Assembly (NCBI RefSeq): GCF_002898515.1
Contig: NZ_PPFX01000040.1
Span: 1 to 39,292 of the forward strand
Direction: 5' to 3'
From: Geothermobacter hydrogeniphilus
Lineage (GTDB): Bacteria; Desulfobacterota; Desulfuromonadia; Desulfuromonadales; Geothermobacteraceae
Length of the DNA: 39,292 nt
Part shown: in pieces, positions 1 to 7,939 of the stretch
How the letters are laid out: every line of letters starts with the position of its first letter
Position numbering within the stretch: the first letter of the stretch is position 1
The notes under the pieces: model-generated
What the model was told of the DNA's origin: nothing
The model's input: only the letters and a program-made list of their open reading frames with translations
Database searches by the model: none
Made by a program: the position numbers and the translations under genes

Positions 1-3000
1 GACCGGATCAACATCACGGCCGGCGGCGACCATGTCATCGACCTGGGCAGCGGCGATGACGACCTCTACGCCTCCGGCACGGTCGGCAACCTCAGCGCCG
101 ATGGCGGCGCCGGGCGCGACTACCTCGGCGGCCAGGGTGGAGAGGACATCCTCGAAGGCGGTGACGGCGCCGACGGCCTGTACGGTTCGGGCGGCGATGA
201 CCGGATCTACGGCGACCGCCAAGGCGCGGCGGCCGATTTCATTGCCGCCGGGGCCGGCGAATCCGGCACCGGTCAGCAGGGGGAGTGGGTCGACGCCGAG
301 GCCGGCAATGACCAGATCTTCACCGGCGCCGGCAACGACCTGATCGCCGGCGGTGACGGTGACGACCTGATCGTCTCCGGCGGCGGCGACGACTACATCG
401 GCGGCGACTGGAACAGCTACAGCCCCGACGGCAGCTGGCGCGACTGGACTCTCAAGGAGACAACCTTCGGTGGAGGGAACACCCAAGGCTATCGCTACAC
501 CACCACCCATGTCGAAACCGAGTCGAGTACCGAGGCCGGCAACGACACCATCTACGCCGGCGCCGGCAACGATGTCGTCATGGGAGAACGCGGCGACGAC
601 ACCCTGTACCTCGAAGCCGGCAACGACAAGGCCTGGGGCGGCGAAGCGGCCGACATGATTCTCGGCGGCGACGGGGACGACCTGATCGTCGGTGACAACA
701 GTGTCGACGTGGTGGCCGAGGCCCTGCACGGAAACGACTTTCTCGACGGCGGCGACGGCAACGACCGGCTGTTCGGTGACGGTGGTTCCGACTCTCTGTT
801 CGGCGGCGCCGGCGATGACTACTTGGCCGGAGACAGTGCCGGCCAGCAGATCGGCGGCGACGATTACCTCGACGGCGAGGCCGGCAACGATATCCTGCTC
901 GGCGGCGGCGGCGCCGACATTCTGCTCGGCGGGGACGGTACGGACGAACTGTACGGCGACAGCTCCGACACCCCGGCGGCGCAACAGGGTGACGACTATC
1001 TCGACGGCGGCAGCGGGGACGATCTCCTGATCGGCAACGGCGGCGATGATGTTCTTGACGGCGGTGCCGACAACGACACCCTGGTCGGCAGCGGCGGCGA
1101 TGACACCCTGCTGGGCGGCAGCGGGGATGACAGCCTCTACGGCGAAGCCGCTGACACGCCGGACGCCGACCAGGGCGACGACCTGCTCTACGGCGGCGCC
1201 GGAAAAGACACCCTTATCGGTGCCGGCGGCGATGACGCGCTGTACGGCGGCGAGGGCGATGATTTCCTCGATGGTGATGCCGGGGGGTTGGCCGCCGGCC
1301 TGTATGGCGACGACTATCTCGACGGCGGTGCCGGCAACGACGTCCTGCTCGGCAACGGCGGTTCCGACACCCTGGTCGGCGGCAGCGGTGATGACAAGCT
1401 CTACGGAGAGGCCAATGACACGCCCGCGACGGTCCGGGGGGATGATTATCTCGACGGCGGCGACGGCAACGACACTCTCTACGGCATGGCGGGCTCCGAC
1501 ACCCTGCTGGGCGGAGCGGGAACCGATATCCTCTACGGCGGCCAAGGCAGCGATACCCTGAAAGGCGGTGACGACACCGACCTGCTCTACGGCGATACCG
1601 GCAATGACCGGCTGCAGGGGGATGCCGGGCATGACACTCTGAGCGGCGGCAGCGGCGACGATCAACTCGACGGCGGCAGCGGTGACGACCAGTTATTTGG
1701 TGGCGATGACGCGGACAGCCTGTCTGGCGGCACCGGCAACGACAGCCTGTACGGCGATGCCGGTGACGACCTGCTCGACGGCGGCGAGGGCGATGATCTG
1801 CTGACCGGCGGTGCCGGCAACGATGTCCTCCACGGCGGCAACGGGCAGGATCTGCTCAACGGCGGTGCCGGCACCGACATCGTCGACGGCGGTGACGGAC
1901 AGGACAGCTATCTGTATGCCCGCGGCGACGGCCTTCTGACCATTCTCGACGCCGGCAGCAACACCCTGCGCTTCGGCCCCGGCATCAGCAGCGACAGCCT
2001 GACCCTCGGCCTCGGCTCGTTGCTGATCCGCACCGGCGCCGACGGCGATGAAATCCACATCGAAAACTTCAATCCCGATGACGTTTTCTCCCAATACGCC
2101 ATCGACCGCTTCGAGTTCGCCGACGGCACGGTTTTAAGCTATGAGCAGCTGCTGGCTCGTGGCTTCGACCTGAGCGGCACCGCAGGTGACGATGTTATCG
2201 AAGGCACCAGTGTCGATGACCGCCTGCGGGGTCTGGCGGGCGACGACACCCTGATCGCCAGGGCCGGCAACGACCTGCTCGACGGCGGCAGCGGGGCGGA
2301 CACCATGCGCGGCAACCAGGGCGATGACATTTACCTGGTTGATGATGCCGGTGACCGGGTCGAAGAGCTGGTCGGCGAAGGGACCGACGAGGTTCGTTCC
2401 TCCATCAACTACACCCTGGGGGCCAACGTCGAAGACCTCACCCTGACGGGATCGGCAGCGCGAGGGACCGGCAACGAGCTGGACAACCGGCTGGTCGGCA
2501 ATGCCGTCGACAACCGCCTCGAAGGCCTGGCCGGAGATGATCAACTCTCCGGCGGTGACGGCGCAGACCAGCTGCTCGGTGGTGACGGGCAGGATCTCCT
2601 GGAGGGTGGCGCAGGCAACGACCGCCTGGAGGGTGGCGCGGGCGATGACTCCCTGAATGGCGGTCTCGGCGCCGACCTGCTTGTCGGCGGCACGGGCAAC
2701 GATTCCTACCTGGTCGACAACAGCGCCGACCAGGTGATTGAAACGGCCGGGGGCGGTTACGATCGGGTTGACAGCCGGATCGACTACACCCTGAGCGGAG
2801 ATGTTGAACAGCTGACCCTGATCGGTCCCGCCGCGCACACGGGCGTGGGCAACGCCGAGGACAATCGGCTGGTCGGCAATGAGTTTGACAACCAGCTCAA
2901 GGGACGCGGCGGCAATGACCGGCTGGATGGGGGGGGCGGCAACGATCAGCTGTACGGCGGAGCCGGCAATGACGACCTGGACGGCGGCGCGGGCGACGAT

Positions 3001-6000
3001 CTGCTGCGTGGCGGCCGTGGGGATGATCTGCTCTACGGCGGCAGCGACAGCTTTGATGAAGTCTATGGCGGCTCCCCGACCAATAACGACCAGCTTTTCG
3101 GCGGTGCCGGCAATGACCAGCTGGACGGCGGATCCGGAGACGACCTGCTGTTCGGCGGCCGGGGCGACGACATTCTCTACGGCGGCGATGACGGCTCAGG
3201 CGGCGGCTATTATGTCGATGGCGGCTACTGGGTCGATACCGGCGGGGGAAGCAACAACGACCACCTCGACGGGGGCGCCGGCAATGACCAGCTGGACGGC
3301 GGATCCGGAGACGACGTGCTGCTCGGCGGTGAGGGAGACGACATCCTCTACGGCGGCGATGACGGCCGGGGCGGCGGCTATTATGTCGACGGCGGCTACT
3401 GGGTCGACACCGGCGGGGGAAGCAACAACGACCATCTCGAAGGCGGTGCCGGCAAGGACCAGTTGGACGGCGGATCCGGAGACGACGTGCTGCTCGGCGG
3501 TGAGGGAGACGACATCCTCTACGGCGGCGATGACGGACCCAGCGGGAGTTACGATCCCTATGGCGGCGGATACGGCGGCGCACTGAGCAATGACGATATC
3601 CTGGACGGCGGTGCCGGCGACGACATTATCAGCGGCGGCAGCGGCAACGATCAGCTTCAGGGCGGCGCCGGAACAGACATCCTCGACGGAGGTTCAGGCA
3701 ACGACCTGCTGGACGGCGGAACCGGGATCGACACCATGGCAGGCGGCAGCAGCGACGACAGCTATTACGTCGACGGTTACAAGGTCGTCACCGTCATCCC
3801 CGGCAGTGACGGCACAACTCCTCCCGGCCGGGGGGCCGGTTGCGACGATGACGACCATGATCACGATCACCACAGCCGGGGCAACGAAGGGGTCGGCAAC
3901 GGCGAGGATCCGCCGCCGCCCGGACATGAACACAACTGGAATGACGGGCCCGGCAGTCACCCCGGGGAACCGGACCGCAAGGGCCGTGACGGGGACAGGG
4001 CATGGAAATCGGACCATGACGGTCATGACCGGAGCGAAGACACGCATGGCGATGCCGTCCGGGAGCATGTTCAACGGGACCATGACGGGGACAGCGGCCA
4101 CGGAAACCGGAAACGGGACAGCGACGATGAGGGTCACGTCCATCGACATGGCGACAGAGACCGTGACGACGGCCGGGAAGCCCGGGGCGGGCATGATGAT
4201 CATGATGGCGGCAACCCCTGCCATGACGGTCGGGGCAGGGACGATGAGAACCGCCGGGAGCACCATGACCACGGGGACGATCATCGGCATGGCGACCACC
4301 GACGGTCGGGATCCGCTCTGGTCTACGACGATCTTGTCATCACCCGCTATGTCACCGACCAGGTTGAGGAGCAGCCCGGCGGCGGCTACGACCGGGTCTT
4401 CAGTTCCATCAGCTACGGCCTGACCGACAATGTCGAAGAACTGATCCTGACCGGCAGCGACAACCTGGACGGCACCGGCAACGACCTGGCCAACCGGCTG
4501 GTCGGCAACAGCGGCAACAATCGTCTCGACGGCGGACTGGGCGCCGACACCCTGCTCGGCGGCGTCGGGGATGACAGCTACATCGTCGACAACCCCGATG
4601 ACACCATCATCGAATTCGCCGATCAGGGCTATGACCGGGTCGAGGCGGCGGTCAGCTACAGTCTCGGTGAGAACCTCGAAGCCCTGACCCTGGCCGGATC
4701 CGGCAACCTGCGGGGTACAGGCAACGCCGCTGACAACCTCCTTGTCGGCAATCGCGGCAACAACCGTCTCAGGGGCCGCGGCGGCAACGACCTGCTGTCC
4801 GGCGGGGGCGGCAATGACCTGCTCAAGGGCGGTGCCGGCGACGACGTCTATCTCTACCGGCGCGGTGACGGGCTGGACCGAATCGAGGACGGCAAGGGGC
4901 GAAACAGGATCCGCTTCGCTGAGGGGATCGGCCGCGGGGATGTCGCCATCCACCTGGTCGAGGACAACGGCCGGACCATCGCCCAGCTCCGTCTGCTCGA
5001 TGACCGGGGGCAGACCCTGGCCGAGGGGATTGACCTGGTGATGCAGGCCGGCAGCCTGCCGATCGGGAGCATTGAATTTGCCGACGGGCAACAGGTGGCG
5101 CCGGACGAGCTGATCGTGGCCCGCGCAACCCGGCAGGGAACGGCCGGCCGGGATCGCATCCGAACCGGTGCCACCGATGACACGATTCAGGCCGGGGGAG
5201 GTGATGACCTGGTTCTGAGCGGCCGCGGCAATGACCTGCTGCGCGGGCAGGCCGGCGACGACCTGCTCGCGGGAGGGCTGGGGCACGACCGGCTCTACGG
5301 CGGTGCCGGCGCGGACCGGCTGTTCGGCGGTTCGGGTGACGACCGGCTGAGCGGCGGTCGGGAGGCCGACCTGCTGGTCGGCGGTGCCGGCAATGACCTG
5401 CTCAAGGGCGGCGCCGGCGATGATATCTACTGGTTTGCCCGGGGTGACGGCATCGACCGGATCGAGGATGGCAAAGGCGCCAACCGGCTTCGGCTGGCGC
5501 CGGGGATCGATCGCGACGATGTGGCGATTCGCCTGGTCAGGAAGCGGGGGGAAAAGATCGCCCGCATCCGTCTGCGCGACCGGCACGGCTCCACGCTGGA
5601 CGAAGGGATCGATGTGGTGATGCACAAGGGCGCGTATTCCCTGGACGAGATCAGGTTTGCCGACGGCAGCCGCCTGGCCCCCGAGGAGCTGTTGGTGGCG
5701 ACCGAGAGACAACGGGGAACCGGCGGCGCCGACCGGATCGCAGGCGGGGCGGCGGATGATGTCATTCATGCCCGGGGCGGCGACGACCGGGTCGCAGGCG
5801 GACTGGGCGACGACCGGCTTTACGGCCAGCGGGGCGATGACCGCCTTGCGGGAGACGCCGGACACGACCGGCTCTATGGCGGTGCCGGGGATGACCGGCT
5901 TGCCGGCGGCTACGGCAACGATCTGCTGGTCGGCGGCGTCGGCAACGACCGGCTTGAGGGCGGCGCCGGTGCCGACCGCTACCTGTTCCATACCGGTGAC

Positions 6001-6360
6001 GGCCGGGATCGCATCGAACTGGAGGAGGGGCGCCGCGCGGCCGGCGACAGCATCCTGTTCGGCGCCGATGTCGAGGCCGGCGACGTGGCGCTGCTGCGCG
6101 ACGGCGAGCAGTTGAAGGTCGGCTACGGCAACGGTGACCGGATTGTGGTCGAGGACTTTTTTGCTGACGGCCGCGCCGGCGCTCTGGAGAAAATTGTTCT
6201 CGATGACGGCCGCTATCTGCAGACCGACGATATCCAGCGCATTGTTCAGCAGATGTCCGCTTATGCCGTACAGGAGGGAATCCGTCTCGATACCCTCAGC
6301 GACGTGCGTCAGAATGACACGCTGATGACCGTGGTCGCAAACTCCTGGCACTCCGCATAG
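1..6360 (+). CDS. Giant RTX calcium-binding repeat protein, type I secreted (5' partial)
   Basis: The reading frame is open from the first base, so the N-terminus lies outside the window; 2,119 residues are present. Almost all of it is tandem GGxGxDxLx nonapeptides, the calcium-binding beta-roll repeats of RTX proteins. Four longer modules of the haemolysin-related type occur, each starting near a YLY/YWF-x-RGDG or YLFHTGDG motif and mostly ending near an FADG motif. Several modules of the form DxYxVD...GYDxV...NVExLxLxG also occur. The last ~60 residues are free of repeats and enriched in small, hydroxyl and acidic residues, as expected of a C-terminal type I secretion signal. Residues encoded at 3826-4314 form a 163-residue His/Asp/Arg-rich insert with about 25 His and the only two Cys I noticed. 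The secretion genes directly downstream on the same strand are the probable exporter. The protein is likely a surface-anchored or released adhesin or S-layer-like protein; no enzymatic domain is visible in this part. Confidence 0.93.
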   Translation, partial: DRINITAGGDHVIDLGSGDDDLYASGTVGNLSADGGAGRDYLGGQGGEDILEGGDGADGLYGSGGDDRIYGDRQGAAADFIAAGAGESGTGQQGEWVDAEAGNDQIFTGAGNDLIAGGDGDDLIVSGGGDDYIGGDWNSYSPDGSWRDWTLKETTFGGGNTQGYRYTTTHVETESSTEAGNDTIYAGAGNDVVMGERGDDTLYLEAGNDKAWGGEAADMILGGDGDDLIVGDNSVDVVAEALHGNDFLDGGDGNDRLFGDGGSDSLFGGAGDDYLAGDSAGQQIGGDDYLDGEAGNDILLGGGGADILLGGDGTDELYGDSSDTPAAQQGDDYLDGGSGDDLLIGNGGDDVLDGGADNDTLVGSGGDDTLLGGSGDDSLYGEAADTPDADQGDDLLYGGAGKDTLIGAGGDDALYGGEGDDFLDGDAGGLAAGLYGDDYLDGGAGNDVLLGNGGSDTLVGGSGDDKLYGEANDTPATVRGDDYLDGGDGNDTLYGMAGSDTLLGGAGTDILYGGQGSDTLKGGDDTDLLYGDTGNDRLQGDAGHDTLSGGSGDDQLDGGSGDDQLFGGDDADSLSGGTGNDSLYGDAGDDLLDGGEGDDLLTGGAGNDVLHGGNGQDLLNGGAGTDIVDGGDGQDSYLYARGDGLLTILDAGSNTLRFGPGISSDSLTLGLGSLLIRTGADGDEIHIENFNPDDVFSQYAIDRFEFADGTVLSYEQLLARGFDLSGTAGDDVIEGTSVDDRLRGLAGDDTLIARAGNDLLDGGSGADTMRGNQGDDIYLVDDAGDRVEELVGEGTDEVRSSINYTLGANVEDLTLTGSAARGTGNELDNRLVGNAVDNRLEGLAGDDQLSGGDGADQLLGGDGQDLLEGGAGNDRLEGGAGDDSLNGGLGADLLVGGTGNDSYLVDNSADQVIETAGGGYDRVDSRIDYTLSGDVEQLTLIGPAAHTGVGNAEDNRLVGNEFDNQLKGRGGNDRLDGGGGNDQLYGGAGNDDLDGGAGDDLLRGGRGDDLLYGGSDSFDEVYGGSPTNNDQLFGGAGNDQLDGGSGDDLLFGGRGDDILYGGDDGSGGGYYVDGGYWVDTGGGSNNDHLDGGAGNDQLDGGSGDDVLLGGEGDDILYGGDDGRGGGYYVDGGYWVDTGGGSNNDHLEGGAGKDQLDGGSGDDVLLGGEGDDILYGGDDGPSGSYDPYGGGYGGALSNDDILDGGAGDDIISGGSGNDQLQGGAGTDILDGGSGNDLLDGGTGIDTMAGGSSDDSYYVDGYKVVTVIPGSDGTTPPGRGAGCDDDDHDHDHHSRGNEGVGNGEDPPPPGHEHNWNDGPGSHPGEPDRKGRDGDRAWKSDHDGHDRSEDTHGDAVREHVQRDHDGDSGHGNRKRDSDDEGHVHRHGDRDRDDGREARGGHDDHDGGNPCHDGRGRDDENRREHHDHGDDHRHGDHRRSGSALVYDDLVITRYVTDQVEEQPGGGYDRVFSSISYGLTDNVEELILTGSDNLDGTGNDLANRLVGNSGNNRLDGGLGADTLLGGVGDDSYIVDNPDDTIIEFADQGYDRVEAAVSYSLGENLEALTLAGSGNLRGTGNAADNLLVGNRGNNRLRGRGGNDLLSGGGGNDLLKGGAGDDVYLYRRGDGLDRIEDGKGRNRIRFAEGIGRGDVAIHLVEDNGRTIAQLRLLDDRGQTLAEGIDLVMQAGSLPIGSIEFADGQQVAPDELIVARATRQGTAGRDRIRTGATDDTIQAGGGDDLVLSGRGNDLLRGQAGDDLLAGGLGHDRLYGGAGADRLFGGSGDDRLSGGREADLLVGGAGNDLLKGGAGDDIYWFARGDGIDRIEDGKGANRLRLAPGIDRDDVAIRLVRKRGEKIARIRLRDRHGSTLDEGIDVVMHKGAYSLDEIRFADGSRLAPEELLVATERQRGTGGADRIAGGAADDVIHARGGDDRVAGGLGDDRLYGQRGDDRLAGDAGHDRLYGGAGDDRLAGGYGNDLLVGGVGNDRLEGGAGADRYLFHTGDGRDRIELEEGRRAAGDSILFGADVEAGDVALLRDGEQLKVGYGNGDRIVVEDFFADGRAGALEKIVLDDGRYLQTDDIQRIVQQMSAYAVQEGIRLDTLSDVRQNDTLMTVVANSWHSA
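3100..3540 (+). repeat. 171-bp tandem duplication inside the RTX gene
   Basis: Three successive units begin at 3100, 3271 and 3442, exactly 171 bp (57 codons) apart; the third is cut short near 3540. The first two share a long unusual loop containing a YYVDGGYWVDTGGGS motif between ordinary RTX nonapeptides. The units differ at scattered, mainly synonymous sites, so the duplication is recent compared with the rest of the array but not brand new. Confidence 0.9.
3826..4314 (+). other. His/Asp/Arg-rich insert within the RTX protein
   Basis: This 163-codon stretch has no RTX nonapeptides. It is built of HD, DH, HG, RD and DD dipeptides, with about 25 His and two Cys (in GAGCDDDD and NPCHDG). 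It lies between a YYVDG half-motif and the DQVEEQPGGGYDRV half-motif, which in the other copies of the module are almost adjacent. It therefore looks like an insertion into a pre-existing module. Binding of transition metal ions is a reasonable inference from the composition; no known domain is recognised. Confidence 0.85.
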
Positions 6361-6378
6361 CACGTTTTGAGTTTTGCT

Positions 6379-6401
6379 GCCGGCCGGCGTGACCGGCCGG
6401 C
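6379..6401 (+). terminator. Possible terminator hairpin after the RTX gene
   Basis: A perfect 9-bp GC-only stem (GCCGGCCGG/CCGGCCGGC) with a 5-nt loop lies 19 bp after the RTX stop codon. No T-run follows on the plus strand, so it may instead stabilise the mRNA end or attenuate read-through into the secretion genes. Confidence 0.4.
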
Positions 6402-6410
6402 GGGATATTC

Positions 6411-6572
6411 CCTGAATCAGTGAGTTTCTGTTGGATGGAGAGTGCAAGTGCTTGGCCTGAAAGAGGTTTCCAAAAATCTGAAGCGCACCCACAGGTTCGC
6501 TGGTGATTTTTGGGAAGTTCTGGCAGGTCAATGACTTGTGCTCTCCGCCGACAAGGAACTCACTGATTCAGG
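6411..6572. mobile_element. MITE-like palindromic element, copy 1
   Basis: This 162-bp element has terminal inverted repeats: the first 18 bases (CCTGAATCAGTGAGTTTC) match the reverse complement of the last 18 at 17 positions. Inner complementary segments (CCAAAAATC with GATTTTTGG) allow most of the element to fold back on itself. The flanking pentamers TATTC (6406-6410) and TACTC (6573-6577) match at 4 of 5 positions, consistent with an ageing 5-bp target duplication. A copy of identical length lies at 11411-11572; I count 147 of 162 identical bases. It has no coding capacity, so it would need a transposase supplied elsewhere. Confidence 0.85.
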
Positions 6573-6595
6573 TACTCCTTTCAGGTGGTGTTGCA

Positions 6596-7939
6596 GTGGT
6601 TGTTTTTTCGATCCGTCTCCGGTGTCAGGGGGTGTTTCTGCTTTCCCTTCTGACAATTCTCCGGATGCTGGGAAGCCCTCTCCCGGCCACGGCCGAAACT
6701 ATCGATTTTGTCAGTGTTCAGCGGCAGGCCCTGGAGCACTCTTTTGCCCTGAAAGTGGCCGGAAGTGATCTTGCTCTGAAAAAAATTGAACAGCAGGAAG
6801 CCGGATCGCTCTATTTCCCGACCTTGTCGCTGCGCTATGACACCGGCTACGCCTGGGCGCTGAATGCCGACGGTGAGGCTGTCACCATCGGTGATTCGAT
6901 CGGGGCCACCGACCTTTCGACCTGGCGCAATGCGTTCAGTCTCTCGGGGAGCCTGCTGTTGTATGACGCGGGCGTCCGGGAAGCCGGGGTGGAAAAGGCC
7001 CGTCACGGGGTGCGCGCCGCCGAGCAGGCGCGGCAGAAACAGCAACTCGCGCTACGCCTGCAGGTGCTGGAAAGCTACCTGCAGGGGGTGCGGTCCCAGA
7101 CCGATCTCAGCATCCGGAAACAGATTCTGGCCGCCCGTAAACAGCTGTACCGGGCGCTCGACCGTCTGCGGCAGGCCGGTACCATCGATGAGGCCAGGGT
7201 GCGGGAGGCGGCCCTGGCCCTGGCGGAAGAGGTCACCCGCATGGATGACCTGGAGTTACAGTTTCACGCGGCCCTGGAGTCCCTGACCATGCTGACCGGA
7301 CGGACGTACGATTGGCGCGACACGCTGTTGGCTCCTCTGCCGAATCCCGAGACCGGGATCGAAAACCCCGTTGATGTGAGCCGTCTGCCCGAGATTCGGG
7401 AACTGGATGAAGAACTGGCGCAGTTGCGGGCGCAACGGGAGGCGGCCGGGCGTTCGATGTTTCCTACTGTGGGTCTGTATGGCAATTACCGTTGGTACGG
7501 TGCCGACGCGGACAGCGGCTGGCAGGCCCTGAACGACTTGAGCGGGCGCGATGCCACCCTGGCGGTGGCGGTCCAGTGGGAGTTCTTTTCCGGGTTCCGC
7601 GACCGATTGCAGGTGGCGAAGCTGGATGAACAGATCCGGCGACTGAGATGGCAGCGCCGACAACGCATCGCCGAACTGCAACGGGAGGTTGCCACCCTGC
7701 AGCACCTTGCCCGGCAGATGCCGACCCGGATCACCCATCAACAACAACGCTCAAAAGGAGCCGAAGGAGTGGATGACGCCATCACCCGCCTGGGCAGCCG
7801 GAAACTGCTCGACACCCCGTCAATCCTGGCAAAGCGGATCGAGCGCCTGGGTTCGGACCGGGAAGAGAGCCTGAAACGAACCCGGCAACAGGGGGACCTG
7901 TTACGCCTGGCCATCCTCAGGCAGGAAGCCGGGTCATGA
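6596..7939 (+). CDS. TolC-family outer-membrane protein of a type I secretion system
   Basis: This is the outer-membrane channel that should complete the export path for the RTX protein. The frame is open further upstream, but that part runs into the MITE-like element. The GTG at 6596, preceded by AGGTGG at 6583-6588, gives a plausible start. From there the protein begins with a hydrophobic segment (around FLLSLLTILRMLG) ending in PATA, a likely signal peptide. The mature part is rich in Arg, Gln, Leu and Ala heptad-like helices, with the two-fold repeated helical layout of the OEP family (for example the LLYDAGVREAGVEKARHG region, and FFSGFRDRLQVAKLDEQIR in the second half). Its last codons overlap the ABC transporter start by 4 bp (ATGA), implying translational coupling. 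The length of 447 aa is normal for the family. Confidence 0.85.
   Translation: MVVFSIRLRCQGVFLLSLLTILRMLGSPLPATAETIDFVSVQRQALEHSFALKVAGSDLALKKIEQQEAGSLYFPTLSLRYDTGYAWALNADGEAVTIGDSIGATDLSTWRNAFSLSGSLLLYDAGVREAGVEKARHGVRAAEQARQKQQLALRLQVLESYLQGVRSQTDLSIRKQILAARKQLYRALDRLRQAGTIDEARVREAALALAEEVTRMDDLELQFHAALESLTMLTGRTYDWRDTLLAPLPNPETGIENPVDVSRLPEIRELDEELAQLRAQREAAGRSMFPTVGLYGNYRWYGADADSGWQALNDLSGRDATLAVAVQWEFFSGFRDRLQVAKLDEQIRRLRWQRRQRIAELQREVATLQHLARQMPTRITHQQQRSKGAEGVDDAITRLGSRKLLDTPSILAKRIERLGSDREESLKRTRQQGDLLRLAILRQEAGS

Noticed and set aside
1-6360. CRISPR or satellite array in the repetitive left region
   Set aside because: The periodicity is 27 bp in frame and encodes GGxGxDxLx peptides; no spacers or conserved palindromic repeats are present.
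3694-6531. 945-codon open frame on the minus strand opposite the RTX gene
   Set aside because: It mirrors the GC-rich repeat codons of the RTX array, runs into the MITE-like element and lacks any recognisable domain; it is a shadow of the real gene.
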